Below are positions 8,834 to 17,426 of a stretch of 64,000 nt of DNA, piece after piece. The translations under genes were made by a program, and so were the position numbers. The notes under the pieces were generated by a model that had not been told where the DNA came from, did not search any database, and saw nothing but the letters and a program-made list of their open reading frames with translations. Every line of letters begins with the position of its first letter. Position 1 is the first letter of the stretch. Source of the DNA: Hymenobacter montanus (GTDB taxonomy: Bacteria > Bacteroidota > Bacteroidia > Cytophagales > Hymenobacteraceae); contig NZ_JACXAD010000012.1 in the NCBI RefSeq assembly GCF_014699115.1, forward strand, positions 62,001 through 126,000. The letters run 5' to 3'.

Positions 8834-9376
8834 ATGGCTCGTTCGCACCCGTATAACTTCGCTCATGTGCTGCTGCCGCAGTTGGCCTGGCGCCGGCCGT
8901 CGGCGGTGCGCCGGGAGTTGAGCGACCCCTACCTGGCCCGGGAGCTGTTGCAATACATTTGGGAAAAGGCAGCCGAGAACCTACCCGCCGCCGAGACCGT
9001 GCCCCCTAAGGGCCTGCGCCTGAGCTGGCACGAGGTAGCCGGTCGCGTCACGGCCCTGTTTCACCTGCCGCTCCCCCAGGCCACCATGGAAGCGTATTAC
9101 TCGGCCCTCGTGTACGAAGAAGAAGAGCCCCTCGAAACCGAAGCCGAAGAAGCCCGCCCCCGCTACTTTACCCTGGAAGCTACGCTGGGGCTGAGTGGCC
9201 CCGCCGGCACCCCGACGATGATAGGAGAGTGGGCTGGCGAAGTGCACCGCCACCTGGGCCGCGGCCCAGGTGGGGGGCAGCCCGGTACGGCCGCCGCCTT
9301 TCTCGAAATCCTGGCGTCGGTGCTCGGGCCCCTGCCCGACCCCGGAGTGCCGTTTATGCGCGTGGTACGCTCCTGA
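8834..9376 (+). CDS. Conserved hypothetical protein, first gene of a deacetylase/glycosyltransferase operon
   Basis: A 180-residue soluble protein with no recognised domain. Its middle (residues about 95-110) is very acidic (runs of Glu) and the N-terminal third is helical and basic. It has no signal peptide. The stop codon overlaps the ATG of the polysaccharide deacetylase (TGATG), so it is translationally coupled to it. Function unknown. Confidence 0.7.
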   Translation: MARSHPYNFAHVLLPQLAWRRPSAVRRELSDPYLARELLQYIWEKAAENLPAAETVPPKGLRLSWHEVAGRVTALFHLPLPQATMEAYYSALVYEEEEPLETEAEEARPRYFTLEATLGLSGPAGTPTMIGEWAGEVHRHLGRGPGGGQPGTAAAFLEILASVLGPLPDPGVPFMRVVRS

Positions 9377-10062
9377 TGCCGATGGGTACCTGGCTTGATG
9401 CGGCCCTACTCACCCGCCCGCCCCGGCTGCTGCACACGCTAATGCCGGGCTGCGAATGGACTGGCCCGCGCAGCACGCCGGCCGGTATACCGGTGCTGTA
9501 CCTCACCTTCGACGACGGCCCCATCCCGGAAGAAACACCCTGGGTGCTGGAGCAACTGGCCCTCTTTCAAGCCAAGGCCACGTTTTTTTGCGTGGGCGAG
9601 AACCTGGAGCGGTTCCCGGACATTGCGCAGGCGGCCCTGGCTGCGGGGCATCGGCTGGGCAACCACACCCACCGGCACCGCAGCGCCTGGGCCACGTCCC
9701 GGCCCGAGTACCTGGCGGGCGTGGCGGCTTGCCAGGCGGTATTGGTTGAGGACGCCCTGGTCGGGCAGCGCATTGGCGAGCCCTCAGAAATGCTTTTTCG
9801 CCCGCCGTACGGCCGGCTAACCTGGCCCCTGCTGAGGGCCCTGCGGCCGGCGTTTCGGGTGGTGATGTGGTCGGTGCTCACCCGGGATTATGACCCCGAC
9901 TTAAGCCCCGAAAGCTGCCTGCGGCTCACGCTGGCGGCGGTGAGGCCGGGCGACATTATCGTGTTTCACGACAGCCACAAGGCCAGCGCCCGGCTGCGGT
10001 TCGTGTTGCCGCGGCTGCTGGCGCATTTTGCCGAGCGGGGGTTTCAGTTTTCGACGCTGTGA
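9376..10062 (+). CDS. Polysaccharide deacetylase (NodB homology, carbohydrate esterase 4)
   Basis: About 228 residues from the ATG at 9376. An open frame starts earlier at 9229, but it lies inside the upstream gene. The NodB motifs are clear: 'YLTFDDGP' (about residue 42, catalytic base and metal Asp), 'GNHTHRHRS' (about 95, metal His pair), 'RPPYGR' (about 140) and 'DIIVFHDS' near the C-terminus. It removes acetyl groups from N-acetylated sugars in a polymer or lipid-linked glycan. No signal peptide is obvious, so the site of action is uncertain. It overlaps both neighbours by a few bases. Confidence 0.88.
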   Translation: MPMGTWLDAALLTRPPRLLHTLMPGCEWTGPRSTPAGIPVLYLTFDDGPIPEETPWVLEQLALFQAKATFFCVGENLERFPDIAQAALAAGHRLGNHTHRHRSAWATSRPEYLAGVAACQAVLVEDALVGQRIGEPSEMLFRPPYGRLTWPLLRALRPAFRVVMWSVLTRDYDPDLSPESCLRLTLAAVRPGDIIVFHDSHKASARLRFVLPRLLAHFAERGFQFSTL

Positions 10063-11165
10063 GCGGCCTGCTGCTAAGCTTTCTGGGGCTCTGGCTGCTG
10101 GGCCTGGCTTATGCCGCCGGGTGCTTAGCCACCCGACGCGGGGCCCCGCCGGCGGGGCCGCTGCCGACGCCGCTGCCGCGAGTGAGCGTGCTCATTGCGG
10201 CCCGCGACGAAGAAGCGGCGCTGCCCCGCTGCCTGGCCAGCCTGCGGGCCTTGCAGTACCCACCGGAACTGATAGAAGTTCTGGTGGGCGACGACGCCAG
10301 CACCGATGCTACCGCCGCCGTAGCGGCGGCGGCCATGCAAGGGTATGGAGGGCAGTTCCAGGTGCTGGCCATTACCGAAACCCGGGGCCGGGCCCGCGGC
10401 AAGGCCAACGTGTTGGCGCACCTGGCCCGCCAGGCCACCACTGACTTTTTCTTCATCACCGATGCCGACATCAGCCTGCCCGCTACCTGGATTACGGCCC
10501 TGCTGGCGCACGCCGCCCCCGGGGTGGGCACCGTCACGGGCATTACGACGGTGCGCGGGCCGCGGCTGCTGCATCGGCTGCAGGGCATCGACTGGCTGCT
10601 CTCGCTTGGCCTGGTGCAGGTGGTGAGTGACCTGGGCCGGCCCGTCACGGCCATGGGCAACAACATGCTGGTGACGCGTACCGCCTACGAGGCCACGGGT
10701 GGCTACGAGGAGCTACCTTTTTCCGTGACCGAAGACTTTGTCCTGTTTCAGGCCGTGCTGGCGCGCGGCTACGGCTTTCGGCAGGTATTTACGTCGGCAG
10801 TGCGGGCCGATTCGCTGCCCATTGCTAGTTGGCCGGCCCTGCTGAGACAGCGCCGCCGCTGGCTGCGCGGCGTGGCGTTGCTGCCCCTACGCCTGCGGCT
10901 GGAGCTGTTGTTTTTCAGCAGCTTCTGGCCGGCGCTGCTGGGGCTGGGGCTGGTAGCCGGACCGGCCGTCGCCCTGGGGGTGTGGGGGCTGAAGATGCTC
11001 GTCCAGGGCGGACTGGCTTATGCGGCGCACCGCCGGGCGGGGCTGCGGCTGCCGTGGCACTTGCTGCCCGCGTTCGAATTATACACGCTGGCCATGACCC
11101 TCAGCATCTTTGCGTTCCAGGTGTTTGGCGGAGCCGTGGTGTGGAAGGGCCGGCGCTACGACTGA
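10059..11165 (+). CDS. Family 2 membrane glycosyltransferase
   Basis: A 368-residue processive-type GT2. It has an N-terminal membrane helix, then a GT-A domain with 'VGDDASTDAT' (about residue 75), a DAD triad (about 135), TED (about 224) and 'QRRRWLRG' (about 263), followed by about three C-terminal membrane helices. This is the cellulose synthase/hyaluronan synthase-like arrangement. The GTG start overlaps the deacetylase stop. With the deacetylase it resembles PgaC/PgaB-like pairs, but lengths and context do not prove poly-N-acetylglucosamine synthesis. Confidence 0.87.
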   Translation: MSGLLLSFLGLWLLGLAYAAGCLATRRGAPPAGPLPTPLPRVSVLIAARDEEAALPRCLASLRALQYPPELIEVLVGDDASTDATAAVAAAAMQGYGGQFQVLAITETRGRARGKANVLAHLARQATTDFFFITDADISLPATWITALLAHAAPGVGTVTGITTVRGPRLLHRLQGIDWLLSLGLVQVVSDLGRPVTAMGNNMLVTRTAYEATGGYEELPFSVTEDFVLFQAVLARGYGFRQVFTSAVRADSLPIASWPALLRQRRRWLRGVALLPLRLRLELLFFSSFWPALLGLGLVAGPAVALGVWGLKMLVQGGLAYAAHRRAGLRLPWHLLPAFELYTLAMTLSIFAFQVFGGAVVWKGRRYD

Positions 11166-11219
11166 GTATGGTGCCGGCGGTGTTTCAAGGGTGTTATTTG
11201 AAAACGGTATGTATTCACT

Positions 11220-11506
11220 ATGAGGGATAAAGACTTCAACCAACTTATTCAGGACAAGCTAATTGGGTTGGACCATGTTTCCGAAGTAGAGTGGAACGAG
11301 GCCATACCTGGGACCGGCGGCAGCCCTGGCTGCGAGCAGGCCATTTCGGCTGAGCCCGCTTTCTGCCGACGGTAGGGCTACTAGGCGCGCTGGGCTGCGC
11401 CATTTGGCTATGGCACGATTCCCTAGCTCAAAAAGACCTATCAGCAACATTCCCGCAAAGCCCCGGCTCCTGTGCATTTTACGGCGGCGGTTGGCCCGGT
11501 AAATAA
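11220..11506 (+). pseudogene. Frameshifted remnant of a small single-pass membrane protein gene
   Basis: The intergenic stretch starts with an ATG and a plausible N-terminus ('MRDKDFNQLIQDKLIGLDHV', then 'WNEA'), a style common in Bacteroidota anti-sigma or membrane-anchored proteins. A different frame then encodes a hydrophobic helix 'GLLGALGCAIWLWHDSL' and a short tail ending at TAA (11504-11506). The two pieces are out of frame by one and stops interrupt the middle. I infer a recently broken gene of about 95 codons. Function unknown. Confidence 0.45.
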
Positions 11507-11526
11507 GGATTTAGCCCGGAAAATGC

Positions 11527-11556
11527 TTGTTTCCGCCGCGCTCACGCCGACCTTTG
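11527..11556 (+). promoter_or_regulatory. Promoter of tatD-like gene (TTG-N19-GACCTTTG)
   Basis: TTG at 11527-11529 and GACCTTTG at 11549-11556, one base off TAnnTTTG, with 19 bases between. The ATG follows seven bases after the box, so the message is probably leaderless. Confidence 0.55.
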
Positions 11557-11563
11557 CGCCACC

Positions 11564-12331
11564 ATGCACCTCACCGATTCTCACGCTCACCTCTACGCTG
11601 AACAGTTTAAACGCGACCGGCCCGAGGCGCTGCGCCGCGCTCAGGACGTCGGCGTGCGAACCATCGTGATGCCCAACATCGACCATTCCAGCATCGACGC
11701 CATGCTGGAGCTCGAAGCGCAGGCCCCGGAAACTTGCTTCGCGATGATGGGCCTGCACCCGTGCTCGGTCACGCGCCGCTTCGAGCAGGATTTGTACGAG
11801 GTGGAAGCCTGGCTGGGCCGCCGGCCCTTTGCCGCCGTGGGGGAGGCCGGACTGGACTTACACTGGGATAAAACCCGGCTGGCCGAGCAGCAGGAGGCGC
11901 TCAAGATTCAGCTGGAGCTGGCCAAGCGGCACCAACTGCCCATCGTGCTGCACACCCGCGAGGCTTTCGCCGAAACCGTCGCCCTGGTAGAAGCGGCGCA
12001 GGATGGCACCCTGCGCGGGGTGTTTCACTGCTTTTCGGGTACGCCCCAGGAAGCCGAGCAGGTCATCAAGCTGGGCTTTCTGCTGGGCATTGGTGGGGTC
12101 GCCACCTTCAAAAACGGGGGGGCTGACGAAGTACTGCCCGGCCTCGACTTGCAGCACTTGCTGCTGGAAACCGACTGCCCCTACCTGGCCCCCGTGCCGC
12201 ACCGGGGCCAGCGCAACGAGCCGGCCTACCTGCCGCTGGTGCTACACCGGGTGGCCGAGCTGCTCGGCAAGGACCCAGCCGAAGTAGCCGCTGCCACTAC
12301 CCGCAACGCGGCGGAGCTGTTCAAGCTGTAA
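11564..12331 (+). CDS. tatD: TatD-family metal-dependent hydrolase/DNase
   Basis: A 255-residue TIM-barrel amidohydrolase-like enzyme of the TatD family (3'-5' exonuclease and deoxyribonuclease activity in characterised members). The metal-binding set is intact: 'LTDSHAHL' at the N-terminus, 'GEAGLDLHWD' (Glu, about residue 93), 'VLHTREAF' (His, about 128), 'GVFHCFSGT' (His, about 152) and 'LLETDCPYLAP' (Asp, about 203). It is a single gene with its own promoter. Physiological substrate is not settled for most bacterial members. Confidence 0.9.
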   Translation: MHLTDSHAHLYAEQFKRDRPEALRRAQDVGVRTIVMPNIDHSSIDAMLELEAQAPETCFAMMGLHPCSVTRRFEQDLYEVEAWLGRRPFAAVGEAGLDLHWDKTRLAEQQEALKIQLELAKRHQLPIVLHTREAFAETVALVEAAQDGTLRGVFHCFSGTPQEAEQVIKLGFLLGIGGVATFKNGGADEVLPGLDLQHLLLETDCPYLAPVPHRGQRNEPAYLPLVLHRVAELLGKDPAEVAAATTRNAAELFKL

Positions 12332-12497
12332 GCTTCTTCATAATGCTGGGCCAAGTGGGTGAACTCGGGTCATGTCTCGTCGGTGGATGAATCGTTCGAA
12401 CAACTCATACTGCGCAGATTAAACGACCTCACCGGTTACCTCACCTCCGCCCCGCGGGAGAGGAGCGGGGCTGCCGGCACGGTTACTTCGGGCTCAC

Positions 12498-13466
12498 TCA
12501 AGGAATCAGCAAAACCTTGCCGGTGCTCTGTCGGCTTTCGAGGTAGCGGTGCGCCGCCGCGCCATCGGCCAGGGCAAACTGGCGAGCGATGTGAACTTGC
12601 AACTGCCCCGCAGCCACTAGCTCGAACAGGACGGTAGCCCGGTGCTGGCGCTCCTGTGCCGAATCCAGATAGTTCCACAAGTCGCCTCCAGTTAGGGTTT
12701 TGGATGCATCCATCAGGTAGCGCGGGTCGACGGGGGCGGGGCTGCCGCCGGCCATGCCGTAGAACACCACCGTGCCGCGTGTTTTCACGGCTTCCAGGCT
12801 TTGGGGCAGGGTGCTGCCTACACTGTCGTAGATGGCATCGGGACCACCGCCGGCGGTGTGAGCGCGCAGTTGGGACACCCAATCGTCGGCGTAGAGAAAC
12901 ACGGCTTCGGCCCCGAGCTGGCGGGCTACTTCGGCTTTCTCAGGCGAGGAAGTGAGACCCAGCACCCGGCCACCGCGCTGGCGCACTAGTTGGGTCAATA
13001 ATTGGCCCACGCCGCCGGCTACGGCGTGCACCGCCACCACGTCGCCGGGTTTTACAGGGTAGCTATCGTGGCTGAGGTAGTGGGCCGTTAGGCCTTGTAG
13101 CAACAGGGCCGCGCCAAGCTCAAACGAAATTGTGGCGGGCAGCGGAATGATTTTATCAGCCGGGGCAGCCACCAGCTCAGCATTGGCAAAGGGTACGTCG
13201 GCGAAGGCCACCCGGTCGCCGACTTTAAGAACTGGTACGGCGTCTCCCACCGCTTCGATGGTTCCCGACCCTTCGTAGCCGGCAATGAATGGCGGCTGTC
13301 CCAGCAAGTGGTAGTGGCCCTGGCGACGGTACACATCAGCGAAATTTAAGCCAATGGCGCGCGTACGTACCAACACTTCGCCCCGGTCAGGAGCTGTTGG
13401 GGCGGGCACATCGCCGTAGTACAGCACGTCGGGCCCGCCGAAGGTATCGAAACAGAGAGCTTTCAT
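12498..13466 (-). CDS. Zinc-independent quinone oxidoreductase (MDR superfamily)
   Basis: A 322-residue NAD(P)H-dependent medium-chain reductase of the QOR type. The N-terminal GroES-like domain ('RTRAIGLNFADVYRRQGHY') is followed by the Rossmann domain with 'VHAVAGGVGQLLTQLVRQRG' (residues about 145-165), the AxxGxxG nucleotide site. The zinc-ligating cysteines of alcohol dehydrogenases are absent, as usual for quinone reductases. It transfers electrons from NADPH to quinones or related enones. It stands alone. Confidence 0.88.
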   Translation of the reverse strand: MKALCFDTFGGPDVLYYGDVPAPTAPDRGEVLVRTRAIGLNFADVYRRQGHYHLLGQPPFIAGYEGSGTIEAVGDAVPVLKVGDRVAFADVPFANAELVAAPADKIIPLPATISFELGAALLLQGLTAHYLSHDSYPVKPGDVVAVHAVAGGVGQLLTQLVRQRGGRVLGLTSSPEKAEVARQLGAEAVFLYADDWVSQLRAHTAGGGPDAIYDSVGSTLPQSLEAVKTRGTVVFYGMAGGSPAPVDPRYLMDASKTLTGGDLWNYLDSAQERQHRATVLFELVAAGQLQVHIARQFALADGAAAHRYLESRQSTGKVLLIP

Positions 13467-13835
13467 AACAGAGAAAGGGAGCTAAATATGGCGCAAGTTC
13501 GGTCTACGGCAGGTAGTGGCGGGCTTTTGCGGCGCGCGGAGGCATTTTAGCCGAAAGCAACGTCGCCGCAAAGCGCCGGAACGACCACCGGCAATAATAC
13601 ACCGGTTTGTAACTGGGCACCACTAACCCGGCCAGCCCAGCGCGAGCAGGGGGTGAGGCCGGGCCTTGAGTTGAGCGCATCAGTTAGCACAAAGCTGTTT
13701 GGCGAGCCATGAGCGTAAGGCCAGGTCGGGAAACTTCGGTGGTTCATCAGTTGCTTTCGAAGCTTCAGTCACACAAAATGGGACCCCGGTAGGGTTACCA
13801 GCCACCTTTGGATCAGTGCTTACCTGCTGGTCCTT
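13467..13835. other. Intergenic region, no gene seen
   Basis: About 370 bases between divergent genes. A CACCTTTG box near 13803-13810 could be a degenerate -7 element for the TonB-dependent receptor. No open frame here looks coding. Confidence 0.4.
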
Positions 13836-16043
13836 ATGAAAACATTCCTACTCTCGCTGCTTTTGCTGGCCGCTACGGCGGCCACTGCTCAAACCGCCCC
13901 CGTATCTACCCGCTTTTCCGGTACTGTGCGCGACGCCGCGGGCCAGCCCCTGCCGGGCGTGAACGTGTTCCTGAAAACAACTTTCGACGGGGCCAGCACC
14001 GATTCCCTGGGCCGGTTTGACTTCCGCACCGACCACCCGGCCGGCTCGCTGACGCTGGTGGTAAGCTTCGTCGGCTATGAGCCGCTGGAACTGCCCGTGA
14101 CGCTGGGCCAGGGCGCTATCACGCTGCCCAACCTCCGGCTCAAAGCCAGCCGGGCCGCCCTCAGCGACGTGGTGGTGACGGCTGGGGCCTTCGAGGCCAG
14201 CGACGAGAAGCGCGGCAGCGTGCTCAAGCCGCTTGACATCGTAACCACGGCCGGGGCGCTGGGCGACGTAGCCGGGGCCTTGAATGCCCTGCCCGGCACC
14301 ACGCGGGTGGGGGAGGAGGGCCGGCTATTCGTGCGCGGCGGGGCTGCCTCGGAAACCAAGTACTACCTCGACGGCCTGCCCGTGCAAACGCCCTACGCGG
14401 GCTCGGTGCCCAACGTGGCGGCCCGGGGGCGGTTTTCGCCTTTTCTATTCAAGGGCCTGGTGTTCAGCACGGGCGGCTACTCGGCCGAGTACGGGCAGGC
14501 GCTGAGTGCAGTGGTTGTGCAAAACTCGACCGACCTGGCGCCGGAAACGCAGACCGGGCTTTCGCTGATGGCCGTGGGCGGCAGCGCGTCGCGCACCAAG
14601 CGCTGGGATCGGACTTCGTTGGCGGTCTCGGCAGATTACACCAACCTGGCGCCTTACTATCATCTGGTGCCGCAAAGCCTGGGCTGGGAGCAGGCCCCCC
14701 TCGTCTTGGGCGGCTCGCTGAAGCTGGCCCACCGCACCGGCGCGGCCGGCATGCTCAAGCTCTACGGCACCTACAGCCGCCAGCGCCTGGCCCTGCGCCA
14801 GCCCGATGCCAACCCCGAGTTTGCCACCACCGGCCACCGCATTGGTCTGGCCAACGACAACGCCTACCTCAACGCCACCTACCGCACGCCGCTCAACGGG
14901 GGCTGGAGCCTGAACACCGGCCTGGCCCTGACCCAGGACGACAACACCATACACCCTGACGGGCAGACCGTGCGCGACCTTGACCAGTCGGCCGTGGCCC
15001 GCGTGGTGCTCACCAACGACTCGGCCGGCACCTGGTTCAACCTGAAAATGGGGGTGGAAGGCTACGCCCAGCGTTATCGCCAGCACTACCAGGCCGCCGT
15101 TGGAGCCCCGCTGCGGGCCCTGGGGCTGGATGAGCAGCGGGGGGCCGGCTTCCTCGAAAGCGAGCTGCTGCTGACCAACCGGCTGGCCGGCCGGGCGGGG
15201 CTGCGGACCGAGTATTCGGCCCTGCTGGGCCGCTGGAACGCGGCGCCGCGCCTCGGCCTGGCCTACAAAACCGGGGCTAACAGCCAGCTTTCCGCCGCCT
15301 GGGGCTGGTTTTATCAGACCCCCACCACCGACCTGCTCCGCGTCAGCCCATCCCTGCGGTTCGAGCGGGCCGCGCACTACCTGCTCACCTACCAGCGCCT
15401 GGTGAAGAACCGCACGCTGCGGGCTGAAGTGTACCAGAAGGACTACACCCAGCTCACCACCTACGACCCCAACAATGTATTCAACCCCAGTGCTTATCAG
15501 AATGCCGGCCGCGGCTACGCCTGGGGGCTCGACGTGCTGTTCCGGGACCGCACCACCTTCAGAATGGCTGATTACTGGGTGAGCTACGGCTACCTCGATA
15601 CGCGCCGGCAGTTCCGGGCCGACCCGGTGCCGGCCGTGCCTACCTTCGCCGCCCGGCACAACCTGAGCGTGGTAGGCAAATATTACGTGCGGCAGCTCCA
15701 CACCCAGTTTGGCTTCACCTACAGCTACGGCAGCGGCCGCCCCTACCACGACCCCAACCAGCCCGGCTACAACCAAAGCACCCTGCCCAGCTACCAGGAT
15801 CTGAGCCTGAACGCGAGCTACCTCACTCACTGGTTCGGGCAGTTCACCATCGTCTACGTATCGGCCTCCAACGTGCTGGGGCGCAATAATATCTACGGCT
15901 ACAACTACGCCAGCACCGCCGATGCCAGCGGCCAGTTCCCCCGCGTGGCCGTGCTGCCACCCGCTCCCCGGATGCTGTTCGTAGGCGTGTTCATCTCGAT
16001 CAACAAAACGACGAAGGTGGATTTAAATGCGCGGCCGGATTGA
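13836..16043 (+). CDS. TonB-dependent outer-membrane receptor with carboxypeptidase-regulatory-like N-terminal domain
   Basis: A 735-residue outer-membrane transporter. A signal peptide (residues 1-19, cut after A-T-A-Q) is followed by a CarboxypepD_reg-like beta-sandwich (about 24-110; 'FSGTVRDAAGQPLPGVNV'), a plug domain (about 120-240, with 'LFVRGGAASETKYYLDG') and a 22-strand barrel. It lacks a SusD partner and is shorter than SusC proteins, so it is more like a siderophore, vitamin or metal receptor. The ligand cannot be inferred. Confidence 0.9.
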   Translation: MKTFLLSLLLLAATAATAQTAPVSTRFSGTVRDAAGQPLPGVNVFLKTTFDGASTDSLGRFDFRTDHPAGSLTLVVSFVGYEPLELPVTLGQGAITLPNLRLKASRAALSDVVVTAGAFEASDEKRGSVLKPLDIVTTAGALGDVAGALNALPGTTRVGEEGRLFVRGGAASETKYYLDGLPVQTPYAGSVPNVAARGRFSPFLFKGLVFSTGGYSAEYGQALSAVVVQNSTDLAPETQTGLSLMAVGGSASRTKRWDRTSLAVSADYTNLAPYYHLVPQSLGWEQAPLVLGGSLKLAHRTGAAGMLKLYGTYSRQRLALRQPDANPEFATTGHRIGLANDNAYLNATYRTPLNGGWSLNTGLALTQDDNTIHPDGQTVRDLDQSAVARVVLTNDSAGTWFNLKMGVEGYAQRYRQHYQAAVGAPLRALGLDEQRGAGFLESELLLTNRLAGRAGLRTEYSALLGRWNAAPRLGLAYKTGANSQLSAAWGWFYQTPTTDLLRVSPSLRFERAAHYLLTYQRLVKNRTLRAEVYQKDYTQLTTYDPNNVFNPSAYQNAGRGYAWGLDVLFRDRTTFRMADYWVSYGYLDTRRQFRADPVPAVPTFAARHNLSVVGKYYVRQLHTQFGFTYSYGSGRPYHDPNQPGYNQSTLPSYQDLSLNASYLTHWFGQFTIVYVSASNVLGRNNIYGYNYASTADASGQFPRVAVLPPAPRMLFVGVFISINKTTKVDLNARPD

Positions 16044-16175
16044 GGTAAACCGCTGGGTACTATATATGCTGCTTGTTCGGTCTTTTAAGCTCTAGTGAGC
16101 AGCATCAACTATTCCAAATAGTGGTGCGTAGTTTCGCAGCTGACCTGATTGGCTCCGTTTTTATCTTGCTCTCAT

Positions 16176-17414
16176 ATGATAAGTCGTCACGAATTTCCCT
16201 ATCTGCAATCCCTTATTATCGATGATGCCTACGCCGTCAAAAACCTGACCGTGCCGGTATTTCAGGAAGGAGGGGAGTTTAAACATTTAATTCTGACGGG
16301 GCGGAATGGGTCGGGGAAGACGACGGTATTAAAAGGATTAGTAGAGGTATTGCGTCACGATTCTACTAATGGGGAAATAGCTAGATACGTAGTTCCCCGA
16401 CTAAGAAATGCTATCTCAGATGGAGATAGTGCACAATCAATCATCGAAAGCTGGCAAAGAGCAGTTGATAAACTAGGTACAGTTGAAGCGCTATTTACTA
16501 ACAATAGAAATAGTCCTTATGCTGGATTCGCTAGGGTTTATACTCAAATTATCATTGCATTCTTTGAGGCAACTCGTAAAGTCCAGGTTAAGGACGTAGC
16601 AACAATTGCGCGTGAAGACGAACTAGAAAAACAGCTTTTACAGCCTCAACCTAATCAGTCCCCTGCCGAATATTTCAAGCAATACCTTGTCAACAAAAAA
16701 GTCTTCCAAGTCTTTGACACAATGGAAGGCAATTCCGAAGGTGCAAAACAACAGGAGCAATTTTTTGCCAAGCTCGAAGAAACCCTAGCTAAAATATTTG
16801 AAGACCCCGGTACCAAACTCGAATTCGTTCGCGAGAGCTTCGAGTTCTATATCAACCTTTCCGATGGTCGGCGCTTCACCTTCAACCAGCTTTCCGCGGG
16901 CTTCTCGGCTTTTCTCAGTATTCTCACCGAGTTGCTGATGCGCACCGACCTGCTGCGCAAGCAGGCCAACGACTACACCTACGACCCCTGCGGCTTCGTA
17001 CTGATTGACGAGCCCGAAACGCACCTGCACCTGGAAATGCAGTACCAGATATTGCCGCTACTCACGGAGCTGTTTCCTAATCTGCAGTTCATTGTCGCCA
17101 CGCACTCCCCGGCCGTTGCGTCCAGCATCAAAAATGCCACGGTATTTGACTTAAGTACGGGGCAGGCCACCGGCGACCAAGCCGCGGGCAGTAGCTATTC
17201 GGAGCTGATGCAAACGCATTTTGGCGTCGAAAATGAGTACTCCAACGTGGCCGATGCTATCATCAAGCGCATCAACGAACTGGCTCAGTTGCCCGACAAG
17301 GCCGACGCTCGCCGACAGCTTCAGGCATTACTGGTAAGCGAAGGCCGGTATATGTCACCGGCTTTGCGGCTAGAGGTCGAAGCTCAGCTCATCGGACTAG
17401 AGGTCGAAGAATAA
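16176..17414 (+). CDS. AAA/ABC-type ATPase, Septu PtuA-like defence ATPase
   Basis: About 412 residues from the ATG at 16176 (a TTG nine codons earlier is possible). The Walker A site is 'LTGRNGSGKTTV' (about residue 41), the signature-like segment 'FNQLSAGFSAFL' is about 240, Walker B is 'VLIDEPETHLHL' (about 275) and the switch region is 'VATHSPAV' (about 310). This is the SMC/OLD/RecF-type ATPase architecture. It is followed after 12 bases by an HNH nuclease, the gene pair that defines Septu (PtuA/PtuB). The first half of the gene is clearly AT-richer than the second, with a switch near 16,800. Alternatives are other ATPase-HNH defence pairs, including retron effectors, but no reverse transcriptase is nearby. 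Confidence 0.72.
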   Translation: MISRHEFPYLQSLIIDDAYAVKNLTVPVFQEGGEFKHLILTGRNGSGKTTVLKGLVEVLRHDSTNGEIARYVVPRLRNAISDGDSAQSIIESWQRAVDKLGTVEALFTNNRNSPYAGFARVYTQIIIAFFEATRKVQVKDVATIAREDELEKQLLQPQPNQSPAEYFKQYLVNKKVFQVFDTMEGNSEGAKQQEQFFAKLEETLAKIFEDPGTKLEFVRESFEFYINLSDGRRFTFNQLSAGFSAFLSILTELLMRTDLLRKQANDYTYDPCGFVLIDEPETHLHLEMQYQILPLLTELFPNLQFIVATHSPAVASSIKNATVFDLSTGQATGDQAAGSSYSELMQTHFGVENEYSNVADAIIKRINELAQLPDKADARRQLQALLVSEGRYMSPALRLEVEAQLIGLEVEE

Positions 17415-17426
17415 GCCGCTGCTCCA

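Noticed and set aside
14445..15830. 461-codon open frame on the minus strand
   Set aside because: It is wholly antisense to the TonB-dependent receptor, whose domains are clear. Long shadow frames are expected in GC-rich DNA.
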